Of a stretch of DNA of 64,000 bases, positions 50,755 through 60,300 are shown in pieces (the first letter of the stretch is position 1; every line of letters begins with the position of its first letter). Both the position numbers and the translations under genes were made by a program. The notes under the pieces are model-generated. The model was not told where the DNA came from, made no database searches, and saw only the letters and a program-made list of their open reading frames with translations. The DNA is from Flavobacteriales bacterium (lineage in GTDB: Bacteria > Bacteroidota > Bacteroidia > Flavobacteriales_E > Vicingaceae), in the NCBI GenBank assembly GCA_020635795.1, contig JACJZD010000005.1, positions 101,495 to 165,494 of the forward strand, read 5' to 3'.

Positions 50755-52161
50755 TTAATAATTTTTAATAAAATCATAGAATAATCTAACACCAACACCT
50801 GTTCCACCTTGTGAAATATAATCAACTGGCTTTTTGATAAAAGCTGGACCAGCAATATCTAAATGGATGTATGGATAATCGGTAAATTTCTCTAAAAACT
50901 TCCCTGCTGTTATTGCTCCTCCTGCACCATTTCCAAGGTTGGTCATGTCAGCAATACTTGATTTTAATTGCTCGCTATATTCGTCCCAAAATGGGAATTC
51001 AACAATTCTTTCGTAAACTTTATTTCCACTGTCTTTTAGTTTTTTCATGATTTTTTCATCAGCATTTCCCATTGCAACAACGCCATAATGACCAATTGCA
51101 TTTGCTGCCGCACCAGTAAGTGTTGCTGCATCTAAAACCAATTCGGGCTTATATTTTTGTGCATAACTCAACGCATCAGCTAAAATCATACGTCCCTCAG
51201 CGTCGGTATTTAATACTTCAACAGTTTTTTTATTGTGCATAGTTATAACATCTCCTGGAGCATAAGCATTGCCTCCTGGTCTATTATCTGTTGCTGGAAC
51301 CAAGCCTATTACATGATAAGGCAGTTTGTTTTTGGAGACAGCATATAAAGCACCAATAACAGCTGCTGCTCCACCCATATCGCACTTCATCATATCCATC
51401 GAATTTGGGGTTGGTTTTAAACTCAAACCACCTGTGTCATAAACAACTCCTTTTCCAACCAAAATAATTGGTTTTTTATTTTTTGCCTTAGCAGGTTTCC
51501 ATTCTAAAATTGAAAATGTTGGTGGGTCAATACTTCCTTTATTCACCGCTAACAACCCTCCCATTTTAAGTGCTTCAATTTTTGATTTACTTAAAACTTC
51601 TATTTTATAACCAGCCTCTTTGCTAAGCTTTTTTGCTTCGTTAGCAAGTTGATTCGCATTTAAAAAGGATACTGGTTCGTTTACCAAATCTTTTGCGTGG
51701 TTAGTTGCTTTTGAAACATTAATAATCTCTTCTAACTCTGTATTGGTTATTTTAGAAAGTAGATTAACCTTTTGAAGACTGTTAACTTTTTTCTCGGAAT
51801 AGTATTTTAAAAATTGATAGTTGCTTAATAACATTGCTTCAACAAAAGCAGGAGTAATCTCTAAATTTGAATTTACTGTTAGCTCTTTAACCTTTAATTC
51901 ATTCGCTTTTTCTACCAACTTATTAGCCGATTTTCTAGCATTTTGGTGTGCTTTATAATCATCTCCTTTTTCAACAAAGACAACAAAAACAACTTGTGAA
52001 AACCTGTTTATTACAACAAGCTTAACATCTTCTTTTAGCTGACTTTTAGCGTAATTTAATTCGTTTTTTGTAAAGAAACTTTGGTCTATTTCTTTTTCAG
52101 TATTTACAACAAAAGCAATGTTGCTATTCGTATTTGCTTTGGCAATTTTTTTTATTTCCAT
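50755..52161 (-). CDS. pepA: Leucyl aminopeptidase (M17)
   Basis: Cytosolic dizinc aminopeptidase. The signature NTDAEGRM is present, preceded by VGKGVVYDTGGLSLKP and KCDMGGAAAV, which supply the Lys and Asp ligands. The C-terminal catalytic domain spans about residues 165-468. The start is set at 52161 (MEIKKIAKAN), 12 codons inside the longest frame, because the upstream residues overlap promoter sequence and look non-conserved. It is divergent from mqnC, with 90 bases between. Confidence 0.94.
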   Translation of the reverse strand: MEIKKIAKANTNSNIAFVVNTEKEIDQSFFTKNELNYAKSQLKEDVKLVVINRFSQVVFVVFVEKGDDYKAHQNARKSANKLVEKANELKVKELTVNSNLEITPAFVEAMLLSNYQFLKYYSEKKVNSLQKVNLLSKITNTELEEIINVSKATNHAKDLVNEPVSFLNANQLANEAKKLSKEAGYKIEVLSKSKIEALKMGGLLAVNKGSIDPPTFSILEWKPAKAKNKKPIILVGKGVVYDTGGLSLKPTPNSMDMMKCDMGGAAAVIGALYAVSKNKLPYHVIGLVPATDNRPGGNAYAPGDVITMHNKKTVEVLNTDAEGRMILADALSYAQKYKPELVLDAATLTGAAANAIGHYGVVAMGNADEKIMKKLKDSGNKVYERIVEFPFWDEYSEQLKSSIADMTNLGNGAGGAITAGKFLEKFTDYPYIHLDIAGPAFIKKPVDYISQGGTGVGVRLFYDFIKNY

Positions 52162-52179
52162 TAACGATGATTTTTGTAG

Positions 52180-52187
52180 TAACTTTG
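52180..52187 (+). promoter_or_regulatory. -7 element of mqnC
   Basis: TAACTTTG is a perfect TAnnTTTG match 64 bases before the ATG at 52252. Confidence 0.4.
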
Positions 52188-52251
52188 AGTTGTTCAAAAG
52201 TAGGAATAATTAAAGATTTTACAACTATTTGAACTGTTTAATAGATACCAC

Positions 52252-53379
52252 ATGCAAGTACATTTGTTATTAGAAAGGGCTTTAAATTTTGAGTTTTTAA
52301 GTGCTGAAGAAGGTGAATTTTTGTTTAAAAATGCACCAACATCGGAGTTGATGTATGTAGCTAACGAGCTTCGAAAAATTAAAAAAAACAACAGCAAAAA
52401 GGTTACTTGGATAATTGACCGAAACCTAAATACAACAAATGTTTGTATAGCCAACTGTAAATTTTGCAATTTTTTTCGTGTTCCCGGTCATCCGGAGTCT
52501 TACATTACTTCAATGGATCAATATAAAATTAAAATTGAAGAAACCATCAAGTATGGAGGAGAGCAATTGTTGCTTCAAGGGGGTCATCACCCTGATTTAG
52601 GTTTGAAATTTTATATTGATACTTTTTCTGGGATTAAAAAAATGTTTCCAAACATTAAGCTTCATGCTTTAGGGCCGCCAGAAATTGCACACATCAGTAA
52701 ATTAGAGGGTTTAACCCATATCGAAGTGTTGTCTGAATTAAAAAAAGCTGGATTAAATTCATTGCCTGGTGCTGGTGCTGAAATATTAAACGACAGGGTT
52801 CGACGATTGATTTCTAAAGGAAAATGTACTGGTAGGGAATGGCTAGATGTAATGCGAGCAGCACATCAGCTTAACTTAACCACCAGCGCAACCATGATGT
52901 TTGGACACATCGAAACCATTTCAGAGCGTTTTGAACATTTGGTGTGGCTAAGGGAGGTTCAAGCAGAAAAACCCAAAGAATCGAAAGGATTTATTGCGTT
53001 TATTCCTTGGCCGTTTATGGATGATGGCACTCTTTTAAAAAGAGTAAAGGGTGTTTCTAACAATGTAACTGATGACGAATACATTCGAATGATTGCTTTA
53101 AGCAGAATTATGCTTCCCAATATTGAAAACATTCAAGCTTCGTGGTTAACAGTTGGAGAAAAAACAGCTCAAATTTGTTTACATGCGGGAGCGAACGATT
53201 TTGGCTCAATAATGATTGAAGAAAATGTAGTTTCTGCTGCAGGAGCTCCACATCGATTTACTGCTGATGGCATTCAAAAAGCAATAAAAGAAGCCGGTTT
53301 TGAGCCACAACTTAGAACTCAAGAATATGAGGATAGAGCGCTTCCTGAAAACATGGAACAACAAGTAATTAATTATTAA
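52252..53379 (+). CDS. mqnC: Cyclic dehypoxanthinyl futalosine synthase MqnC (radical SAM)
   Basis: Radical SAM enzyme of the futalosine route to menaquinone. The [4Fe-4S] motif CIANCKFC has Cys65, Cys69 and Cys72, followed by NFFRVPGHPESY. QLLLQGGHHPDLGLKFY and LHALGPPEIAH are typical of MqnC. The related MqnE (aminofutalosine synthase) is the alternative, but these motifs favour MqnC. Presence of this gene suits an organism using menaquinone in respiration. Confidence 0.9.
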   Translation: MQVHLLLERALNFEFLSAEEGEFLFKNAPTSELMYVANELRKIKKNNSKKVTWIIDRNLNTTNVCIANCKFCNFFRVPGHPESYITSMDQYKIKIEETIKYGGEQLLLQGGHHPDLGLKFYIDTFSGIKKMFPNIKLHALGPPEIAHISKLEGLTHIEVLSELKKAGLNSLPGAGAEILNDRVRRLISKGKCTGREWLDVMRAAHQLNLTTSATMMFGHIETISERFEHLVWLREVQAEKPKESKGFIAFIPWPFMDDGTLLKRVKGVSNNVTDDEYIRMIALSRIMLPNIENIQASWLTVGEKTAQICLHAGANDFGSIMIEENVVSAAGAPHRFTADGIQKAIKEAGFEPQLRTQEYEDRALPENMEQQVINY

Positions 53380-53464
53380 AGAAAGTATAGAAGGTTAGGA
53401 GTTTATAAGTTTAAGCGACCAGTAAACAAATATTTAAACAACTAAAAAAGGTTTAATTTTAAAT

Positions 53465-56050
53465 TTGGATTTGAAAAAACTGCTCTACATATTATTAATC
53501 TTTGTTTCAACAAATACCTTTGCTACCCACAACAGGGCGGGAGAAATCACTTATAGGCACATATCTGGGTTTACGTATGAAATTACAGTAACCACTTACG
53601 TAAAAGAGTCTAGCCCAGCAGACAGGCCAAATTTAGAGGTTTTTTGGGGGGATGGAACATCGGTTGATTCTATTCCAAGAACATCTTCTGTTTCACTTGG
53701 AAACGATATTGCTAAAAACATTTACATTCAAAACCATACTTACCCAGGGTCAAACCCTGTTCCTTATGTGATTAGGATAGAGGACCCTAACAGAAATGCG
53801 GATATTGCAAACATCCCAAACTCGGTTAATGTGGTGTTTTATATTGAGTCTTCATTAATTATTAATCCATTTGTTGGAATCAACAACTCGCCAATATTAC
53901 TTAACCCACCTATTGACAATGCTTGTGTTGGTAAAATATTTGTTCACAATCCTGGTGCGTGGGATGTAGATGGGGATAGTTTATATTACACCATCCAAGA
54001 TAGCAAACAGGCTGGTGGTAACCCAATTCCTGGCTACACTTTACCGCCAGCATCAAACTCTCTTACCATTAACAGCCATACTGGTGATTTGATTTGGGAT
54101 TCGCCATTAATGGCAAGAGAGTTTAATGTAGCAATCCGCATAGATGAATACCGTAATGGCATAAAAATAGGAAGCATCCTTAGAGATATGCAAATAACGG
54201 TTGCACCGTGTAGCAATAACCCGCCTACAATTTCTGGTTCTATCGACACGTGTATTGTTGTTGGAGACACCTTAAACTTGTTGTATAATGCCTTAGATGT
54301 TGATGGAAACAGTATTACATTCACAGCTACAGGTGGACCTCTTTTTACATCGTCAAGCCCCGCAAGTTTTTACCCGTCATCATCTTCAAGCAATATGAAT
54401 GGAAATTTTATTTGGGTTCCTGGTTGTTTAAACATTAGAAAAAGTAGCCACATTGTTTCTTTTAAAGCAATTGATAATGGCAACCCAAACCTTGTGGATT
54501 TTCATTCTTTATCGGTAAAAGTTATAGCGCCTGCCCCAAAAAGCTTAAACGCAACAGTACTAAGCAATGCCATAGCGTTAAATTGGGACAAAACCCCTTG
54601 TAGTCAGGCAGTTAAATATAAAATTTATAGAAAACAGGGTTCTTCTGGTTGGTCTCCAGCGTACTGCGAAACTGGCGTGCCTGCCTACACAGGTTTTCAA
54701 TTGGTTGGAGAAACAGCAAATATTAATGACACCAATTACATTGACAACAACAATGGTCTTGGGCTAATTGCTGGTGTAACTTATTGTTATCGAGTAATCG
54801 CTATTTATCCTGATGGAAGCGAAAGCAAGGCTTCGGATGAGGTTTGTGAACAATTAATAAAAGATGTGCCAATCATCACCAATGTAAGTGTTAACAACAC
54901 ATCGCCTACAAACGGGTCAATGTATGTTGCCTGGTCAAAACCTACCGAATTTGATTTGGTTTTGTATCCTGGTCCTTATAGATATTTAATTTATAGAAGC
55001 CAGCAGTCTTCGTCAGCTTTTACTTTAATTGATTCAACAGCAACAATAAACGATACCATTTATACCGATACATTAATCAACACACAAAACTTTCAGTTTT
55101 ATTACCGTGTTGATATGTATAACCTTACATCAGGAGCGAGAGAGTTAATGGGAAAATCAACTGTTGCTTCATCAAGCTTTCTTAATATTGTTCCATCTGA
55201 CAATAGAATTACGCTGGTTTGGAATGAAGCGGTGCCTTGGACCAATACCGAGCATGTTATTTATAAACTAAACACAACAACATTAAACTACGACTCTATA
55301 GCCATTACCTCAAATATAAATTATGTAGATACGGGTTTGGTTAACGGGCAAACATATTGTTATCAGGTAAAAAGCATTGGTACATACTCATCACCAGGCT
55401 TGATAGACCCTATCATTAATTACTCTCAACAAAACTGTGCAGAACCTGTTGATAATGTAAAACCGTGTGCTCCATCGTTACAAGTAGAAGCGCTTTGTGA
55501 ACAACAACAAAATAATATTACTTGGTCGAACCAATTTAGTAGTGTTTGTGATGACGATATTTTAGGATATAAAATTTACAAAAAAGACACCATGAATGGT
55601 GATTACTATTTGGTAACAACATTAAATGGAGGTTCCACACTATCTTTTGCCCACGAAAATTTAAAATCAGTTGCAGGTTGTTATATTATTACAGCTTTAG
55701 ATTCTGTTGGAAACGAAAGTATATACAGCGACTCTGTTTGTGTAGACAATTGCCCAAAGTACGAACTACCAAATGTATTTACGCCTGGAACTGACGGAAT
55801 GAATGATTATTTTAAACCATTTCCTTATCGATTTGTTGAGTCTGTTGAGATAAAAATATACAGCCGTTGGGGTAATTTGGTTTTTGAAACAACTAACCCT
55901 GATGTAATGTGGGATGGTAAAAATCAGAAAGGTGGAAAACTAAGTTCTGATGGGGTTTATTTTTACACCTGTAAGGTAAACGAAATATACTTAGATGGTA
56001 TAAAGCCTCGTGTAATAAAAGGTTTTGTTCATTTAATGAGTAATAAGTAG
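53465..56050 (+). CDS. Secreted multidomain protein with type B T9SS sorting domain
   Basis: 861 residues. Signal peptide (KKLLYILLIFVSTNTFA), an N-terminal beta-sandwich region (about 20-260), Ig/cadherin-like and fibronectin-III-like repeats (about 270-760, recurring YRVIAIY/YCYQVKSI strands). The C-terminal domain PNVFTPGTDGMNDYFKPF...IYSRWGNLVFE..WDGKNQKGGKLSSDGVYFY is the gliding-motility-associated (CHU_C, type B) signal for type 9 secretion. Start is TTG at 53465. It is probably exported to the cell surface or medium as an adhesin-like protein. Ligand unknown. Confidence 0.92.
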   Translation: MDLKKLLYILLIFVSTNTFATHNRAGEITYRHISGFTYEITVTTYVKESSPADRPNLEVFWGDGTSVDSIPRTSSVSLGNDIAKNIYIQNHTYPGSNPVPYVIRIEDPNRNADIANIPNSVNVVFYIESSLIINPFVGINNSPILLNPPIDNACVGKIFVHNPGAWDVDGDSLYYTIQDSKQAGGNPIPGYTLPPASNSLTINSHTGDLIWDSPLMAREFNVAIRIDEYRNGIKIGSILRDMQITVAPCSNNPPTISGSIDTCIVVGDTLNLLYNALDVDGNSITFTATGGPLFTSSSPASFYPSSSSSNMNGNFIWVPGCLNIRKSSHIVSFKAIDNGNPNLVDFHSLSVKVIAPAPKSLNATVLSNAIALNWDKTPCSQAVKYKIYRKQGSSGWSPAYCETGVPAYTGFQLVGETANINDTNYIDNNNGLGLIAGVTYCYRVIAIYPDGSESKASDEVCEQLIKDVPIITNVSVNNTSPTNGSMYVAWSKPTEFDLVLYPGPYRYLIYRSQQSSSAFTLIDSTATINDTIYTDTLINTQNFQFYYRVDMYNLTSGARELMGKSTVASSSFLNIVPSDNRITLVWNEAVPWTNTEHVIYKLNTTTLNYDSIAITSNINYVDTGLVNGQTYCYQVKSIGTYSSPGLIDPIINYSQQNCAEPVDNVKPCAPSLQVEALCEQQQNNITWSNQFSSVCDDDILGYKIYKKDTMNGDYYLVTTLNGGSTLSFAHENLKSVAGCYIITALDSVGNESIYSDSVCVDNCPKYELPNVFTPGTDGMNDYFKPFPYRFVESVEIKIYSRWGNLVFETTNPDVMWDGKNQKGGKLSSDGVYFYTCKVNEIYLDGIKPRVIKGFVHLMSNK

Positions 56051-56110
56051 GAAGACCGAAGCGGGAAGACAGAGGTGAGAGGCAAACAAGAAACAGATAA
56101 TTGGAAAAAT
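56049..56110 (+). repeat. Leader repeat before ribE, shared with pdxA
   Basis: GGAAGACCGAAGCGGGAAG, then AACAAGAAAC and AAAAATATG, in the same order as before pdxA on the minus strand at 50694-50745. Confidence 0.5.
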
Positions 56111-56701
56111 ATGTTTACAGGAATAATTGAGGGTTTAGGCATCTTAAAGAATATTAAAAACGAAGGTGATAACATTCATTTTACTTTTGAGTGTGATTTT
56201 ACAAACGAATTAAAGATTGACCAAAGTTTGGCGCACAACGGTGTTTGTTTAACTATTGTTGATATTAACAATAAACAATATACTGTTACTGCAATTAAAG
56301 AAACTCTAGATAAAACCAATTTGGGGTTGTTAACCGTTGGTGATGAGGTTAATTTAGAAAGAGCTATGTCGGCATGTGGTAGATTTGATGGGCATGTGGT
56401 TCAGGGGCATGTTGACCAAACAGCAACGTGTAAAAGTGTTGTTGCTAACAATGGTAGTTGGGCCTTTACCTTTGAATATCAGCCTAAAGAAAAAACATTT
56501 GTTACCGTAGAAAAGGGCTCTATAACTATAAATGGGGTTAGTTTAACTGTTGTTGATTCGAAACCGAATGAATTTTCTGTTTGTATTATTCCTTATACTT
56601 TCGAAAACACTGTTTTTAAATCAATTAAAAGGGGTAGTGTAATAAACCTAGAGTTTGATATAGTTGGGAAATACGTTGCACGACTGATGAATCTTAACTA
56701 A
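56111..56701 (+). CDS. ribE: Riboflavin synthase, alpha chain
   Basis: Dismutates two 6,7-dimethyl-8-ribityllumazines into riboflavin. 196 residues with two lumazine-binding barrels; the start MFTGIIEGLG is the family hallmark, so the ATG at 56111 is used and the 12 codons upstream belong to a leader repeat. Conserved LAHNGVCLTI and FDGHVVQGHVD in the first half, and ITINGVSLTVVD in the second. No FMN riboswitch is apparent upstream. Confidence 0.96.
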   Translation: MFTGIIEGLGILKNIKNEGDNIHFTFECDFTNELKIDQSLAHNGVCLTIVDINNKQYTVTAIKETLDKTNLGLLTVGDEVNLERAMSACGRFDGHVVQGHVDQTATCKSVVANNGSWAFTFEYQPKEKTFVTVEKGSITINGVSLTVVDSKPNEFSVCIIPYTFENTVFKSIKRGSVINLEFDIVGKYVARLMNLN

Positions 56702-56745
56702 ACAAAAAAGGTGCTTAACAAATATTAAACATCCTTTTTGTTTAG
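56698..56745. terminator. Bidirectional terminator between ribE and the Na/Pi cotransporter gene
   Basis: AAACAAAAAAGGTG pairs imperfectly with CATCCTTTTTGTTT across an AT-rich loop. It lies between two convergent genes and has A and T tracts on both sides. Confidence 0.6.
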
Positions 56746-56755
56746 CTTATATTTC

Positions 56756-58453
56756 TTACTGAATACCTTTTACACCTTCAGAAACATTTATAATATGATC
56801 ACCCACTTTTTCTAGTGCATTAAACAATTCGCTATAAGCTGTTGCGCTCTTAAAGTCGTACTCGCCTTTTTCAACATTTTTAAAGTGTTCTTTTCGTAAC
56901 ATCGTTCTAAGATTGTTAATGGCTTCTTCCAATTCTTTGGCTTTTTCTATATTAACTTCATCGTAGTTATTGTTAAGATTCAAACACATGTTTTTAAGTG
57001 CCTCTTCAACAACATCAAACATGTCTAAAATGTTTTTACGTTGCTCTGGTGTAAACCAAACTTTGTTTTCATGTTTTCTTTCTACTGTTTTCGACATTTG
57101 ATAATAGATGTCTCCAACACGCTCCAAGTTCGTTATTATTCTTAACATTCCTCTAATTTTAAGAGAAAGCTCCTCGCTCATTTCACCTTGAGAAATTTTG
57201 GTTAAATAATCAGCTACTTCAGTCTCTATCTTATCTGTAATGTCTTCATACTTTTTAATTCTAGCTAATGAAGTACTTAGTTTTTTTGAGTCTTGCTCCA
57301 TTAACAACTCACGAACAAAGCCGTTCATTCTTCTAGTTATTTCACCAAACTTTGCAATTTCTTTTTGGGCTTCAAATATGGATAAATCAGGAGTTGTGGT
57401 TATTCCTGTATTAATGTGTTCCAGGTGATACTCTTCGTCAAACTCCCCTTTAGATTTAACTGTTTTGGTGGCAACTTTAACTAACCAACCTAAAAACCAA
57501 ATCATAATTGTAACATTTAATAAGTTGAAAGTGGTGTGGAATATTGCTAATCCCATTGGCGTTCCTTCAATGTTTAATCTTGGATCAACACTTCCTAACA
57601 CATCAACAGCAAACCAGCTTACTAAATCTAAAAATGGGGTAAAAGAAATAACAAACACCATCCAAGTAACTCCTATTACATTAAACAATGAATGGATGCG
57701 TGCCGAACGTTTTGCGTGAACGTTTGCTGGAAGCGACGCTAGTTCTGCGGTAATGGTTGTCCCGATGTTTTCACCCAAAACCATTGCTATTGCTGCCTCG
57801 TAAGGAATAATTCCTGTAAAACAAAGCGTTTGTGTTAAAGCCATTGTTGCAGAAGACGATTGAACTACAATGGTTAATAATGTTCCAACTAACACAAACA
57901 GCACATTACTTAAGAAATTTGTATCGGCATATCTCCCTAAAAAATGTAACATTTCTGGGTTACTTTTAATATCAGGCACAGCATCTTTTAGTTCTGCCAA
58001 TCCCCAAAATAAAATAGCAAACCCTAAAAGAAATTCACCGGCATATTTTATCTTCGATTTTTTTACAAAAAGCATTGGTACTGCAATTGCCAATAAAGGA
58101 AGAGAAAGTGCCGACATTGACACCTTAAATCCTAATAAAGCTACCAACCAAGAGGTAATGGTAGTTCCAATGTTTGCTCCAAGCATAACGCCCGCAGACT
58201 CTACTAATGTTAATAAACCTGCATTAACAAAACTTACGGTCATTACGGTTGTAGCAGATGATGATTGAACTATACAGGTTACAATGAAACCAGTAAACAA
58301 CCCCATAAATCGGTTTTGAGTCATCATGCTCAACATTTTTCTTAAACCACTACCAGCGGCTTTTTGAATACCCTCGCTCATTATTTTCATTCCATAAATG
58401 AAAAAACCAAGAGCACCTATAAGTGTTAATACTTGTACAAAACCAAATTCCAT
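56756..58453 (-). CDS. Na+/phosphate cotransporter, NptA family, with PhoU-like domain
   Basis: 565 residues. About eight to nine membrane helices with the two inverted QSSSAT repeats that define the Na/Pi-cotransporter II family (CIVQSSSATTVMTVSF and IVVQSSSATMALTQ). The C-terminal cytoplasmic part (about 345-565) is a helical PhoU-like domain. It imports phosphate with sodium. The upstream gap contains the best Pho-box-like repeat in the window, with a -7 element 19 bases downstream. The gene upstream encodes a phosphate-type porin, so the two plausibly form an outer plus inner membrane uptake route. Confidence 0.93.
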   Translation of the reverse strand: MEFGFVQVLTLIGALGFFIYGMKIMSEGIQKAAGSGLRKMLSMMTQNRFMGLFTGFIVTCIVQSSSATTVMTVSFVNAGLLTLVESAGVMLGANIGTTITSWLVALLGFKVSMSALSLPLLAIAVPMLFVKKSKIKYAGEFLLGFAILFWGLAELKDAVPDIKSNPEMLHFLGRYADTNFLSNVLFVLVGTLLTIVVQSSSATMALTQTLCFTGIIPYEAAIAMVLGENIGTTITAELASLPANVHAKRSARIHSLFNVIGVTWMVFVISFTPFLDLVSWFAVDVLGSVDPRLNIEGTPMGLAIFHTTFNLLNVTIMIWFLGWLVKVATKTVKSKGEFDEEYHLEHINTGITTTPDLSIFEAQKEIAKFGEITRRMNGFVRELLMEQDSKKLSTSLARIKKYEDITDKIETEVADYLTKISQGEMSEELSLKIRGMLRIITNLERVGDIYYQMSKTVERKHENKVWFTPEQRKNILDMFDVVEEALKNMCLNLNNNYDEVNIEKAKELEEAINNLRTMLRKEHFKNVEKGEYDFKSATAYSELFNALEKVGDHIINVSEGVKGIQ

Positions 58454-58476
58454 GTGTTGTTTTTTTAATTATTATA

Positions 58477-58484
58477 CAAATTTA
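58477..58484 (-). promoter_or_regulatory. -7 element of the Na/Pi cotransporter gene
   Basis: TAAATTTG on the minus strand, a perfect TAnnTTTG match, 23 bases before the ATG and 19 bases after the Pho-box-like repeat. Confidence 0.6.
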
Positions 58485-58503
58485 GTAGCTTAATTTTTAA
58501 CGA

Positions 58504-58521
58504 TGTTAAGTTAATGTTAAG
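58504..58521 (-). promoter_or_regulatory. Pho-box-like repeat before the Na/Pi cotransporter gene
   Basis: In gene sense CTTAACA-TTAA-CTTAACA: two identical 7-mers with an 11-bp period, placed exactly between the porin stop codon and the -7 element. Confidence 0.65.
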
Positions 58522-58523
58522 TT

Positions 58524-59726
58524 TTAAAAATACAGGTCAATTTGTAGTCTATACATCAACTCATTATCATTGCTTCCTTGAACATCTAAATAGCTAAAGT
58601 CTGATTGTACTTTTAATTTATGCCCCACAATATATTTAGAAACACCAAGGGTATATTGTCTAACAATATCTTCTTTGGTAATTTTTTTATCCATTTCAAT
58701 GTAGGTAAAACGAGTTGCTACTTCCCAGTTGTTTTTAAATAAATAACCCATTTGAGTATTTAATCCTTTACCAACATTTACTACGGCTCCAGTTTTTGAG
58801 CCATCACTGTTTTTAGCAATGGCTTGTTCTGCTTCACGGTTGGCATATTCTGCCATAACAGAAAAACCCTTGTATTTAAACATCATGTCAACAAAAAGAG
58901 TGTGAATATCTGTTTCAAAAAAACCTTTATCTGTAACCATGTAATTACCCATGTTGCTTCGTGTTTTTACAGCTTTGTTATTAACATCGTAGCTTACTGC
59001 AACTGATAGTTTTGGTTTTTTTTCTCTACTTAAATCACTACCTGAATAATCACCATCTTTTTCGAAAGAACCAAAAGGTAATATTTCAACTTTGCTTGAC
59101 CATTGGTAGCCTCCTAAATTATCTGCGGTAACATTTCTTCCTTCGCCTTGAGAAACCGCAACAATTTCTCGCACTTCAAACTTTTCTCCTATTTTAAAAT
59201 TATGTCTCAATTGCGCGCCCATATCTCTATCAATATTAAATGCACTATTTAATAACGATCTATCAACAAACTGCATATTACCTGAAGAGATAATCCTTTC
59301 TCTGTTTCCTGGTAGTTTGGTTTGACCTACCCATAAAGTAAATTTTTTATAAAAATTCCATTTTAAAACAGCGTCATAAATATAATTTGGAGCATTACTT
59401 GTTTGTGGGCTTGCTCCAGAAATATCTCTATTACTTAAACCAAGTTCAATCTTGTATTGAAGTTTAGGCGAATAGGCAAATCCATTAAATTTTAAACGAG
59501 CTCTTCTTATCGAAAAATTAGAGTTTCCATTTGTAAAACCAGCTGTATCGTTTAAATTCCATTCACCTATAAATAAGGTTTGAAATCTTGCACCAAAATT
59601 CATGCTCCATGAACTGTCGGCAGCAATTACATTAACAATACCTTTTCCAAATTTTTGGTTGGTTACTTCTTGTGCTATTGCTGTGCTAGAAATTAATGTT
59701 ATTAATACTAATTTGATTTTATACAT
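58524..59726 (-). CDS. Phosphate-selective porin (OprO/OprP family)
   Basis: 400 residues. Signal peptide MYKIKLVLITLISSTAIAQ and a beta barrel in which MNFGARFQTLF, FSIRRARLKFNGFAYSP and WVGQTKLPGNRERIISS are typical of the Porin_O_P family. Such porins favour passage of phosphate or polyphosphate across the outer membrane. It ends with aromatic LYF. A Pho-box-like repeat lies about 110 bases upstream. The nptA-like gene follows on the same strand with its own promoter. Confidence 0.9.
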   Translation of the reverse strand: MYKIKLVLITLISSTAIAQEVTNQKFGKGIVNVIAADSSWSMNFGARFQTLFIGEWNLNDTAGFTNGNSNFSIRRARLKFNGFAYSPKLQYKIELGLSNRDISGASPQTSNAPNYIYDAVLKWNFYKKFTLWVGQTKLPGNRERIISSGNMQFVDRSLLNSAFNIDRDMGAQLRHNFKIGEKFEVREIVAVSQGEGRNVTADNLGGYQWSSKVEILPFGSFEKDGDYSGSDLSREKKPKLSVAVSYDVNNKAVKTRSNMGNYMVTDKGFFETDIHTLFVDMMFKYKGFSVMAEYANREAEQAIAKNSDGSKTGAVVNVGKGLNTQMGYLFKNNWEVATRFTYIEMDKKITKEDIVRQYTLGVSKYIVGHKLKVQSDFSYLDVQGSNDNELMYRLQIDLYF

Positions 59727-59838
59727 CTTATTAATTTATCTTTAATTTTTAGTTTACTGAGTTTATAACAATAAACCTTTAATTGCGACAAATGTATAAC
59801 TATAGGTTTAGTAACCTATTAAGCAATAATTAAATGAG

Positions 59839-59856
59839 TGTTAACTTAATGTTAAG
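59839..59856 (-). promoter_or_regulatory. Pho-box-like repeat before the porin gene
   Basis: In gene sense CTTAACA-TTAA-GTTAACA. TAGGTTAC follows after 20 bases and TACATTTG, a perfect TAnnTTTG, after 42. Confidence 0.6.
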
Positions 59857-59859
59857 GTA

Positions 59860-60300
59860 TTATATACAAGCTATTTTATTAACTCTATCTGCATGTCTGC
59901 CTCCTTCAAAATCAGTTTTAAAAAAAACATCAACACATTTTAAAGCTTCTTCTATAGAAATATAGCGGGCAGGTAAAACTAAAATATTAGCGTTATTGTG
60001 TAAACGAGCCAATTCTGCAATTTCGGGCATCCAACACAAAGCACTTCTTATTGCTTGATGTTTGTTTGCAGTCATGTTAATACCATTTCCACTTCCACAA
60101 ATTAAAATGCCAAAAACATCTTGGTTATTTTCAACATAAGTAGCAACCGGGTGTGCATAATCTGGATAATCTGCTCTTGCATCAGAGTTTGGACCAAAAT
60201 CTTTAACTTTAATATTGTTTTTTAATAAGTGTTTTTTTACTGTTTCTTTTAAATCAAAACCTGCATGATCGCTACCTATTGCTATTTCTTTTACATTCAT
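59860..60300 (-). CDS. rpiB: Ribose-5-phosphate isomerase B
   Basis: Interconverts ribose 5-phosphate and ribulose 5-phosphate. 146 residues of the RpiB/LacAB fold: IAIGSDHAGFDLKE at the N-terminus and the catalytic Cys68 in ICGSGNGINMTANKHQAIRSALCW. Its stop codon is three bases from the Pho-box-like repeat of the porin gene. Confidence 0.95.
   Translation of the reverse strand: MNVKEIAIGSDHAGFDLKETVKKHLLKNNIKVKDFGPNSDARADYPDYAHPVATYVENNQDVFGILICGSGNGINMTANKHQAIRSALCWMPEIAELARLHNNANILVLPARYISIEEALKCVDVFFKTDFEGGRHADRVNKIACI

Noticed and set aside
56049..56110. FMN riboswitch before ribE
   Set aside because: The leader is short, holds a dispersed repeat and shows none of the conserved riboswitch helices.
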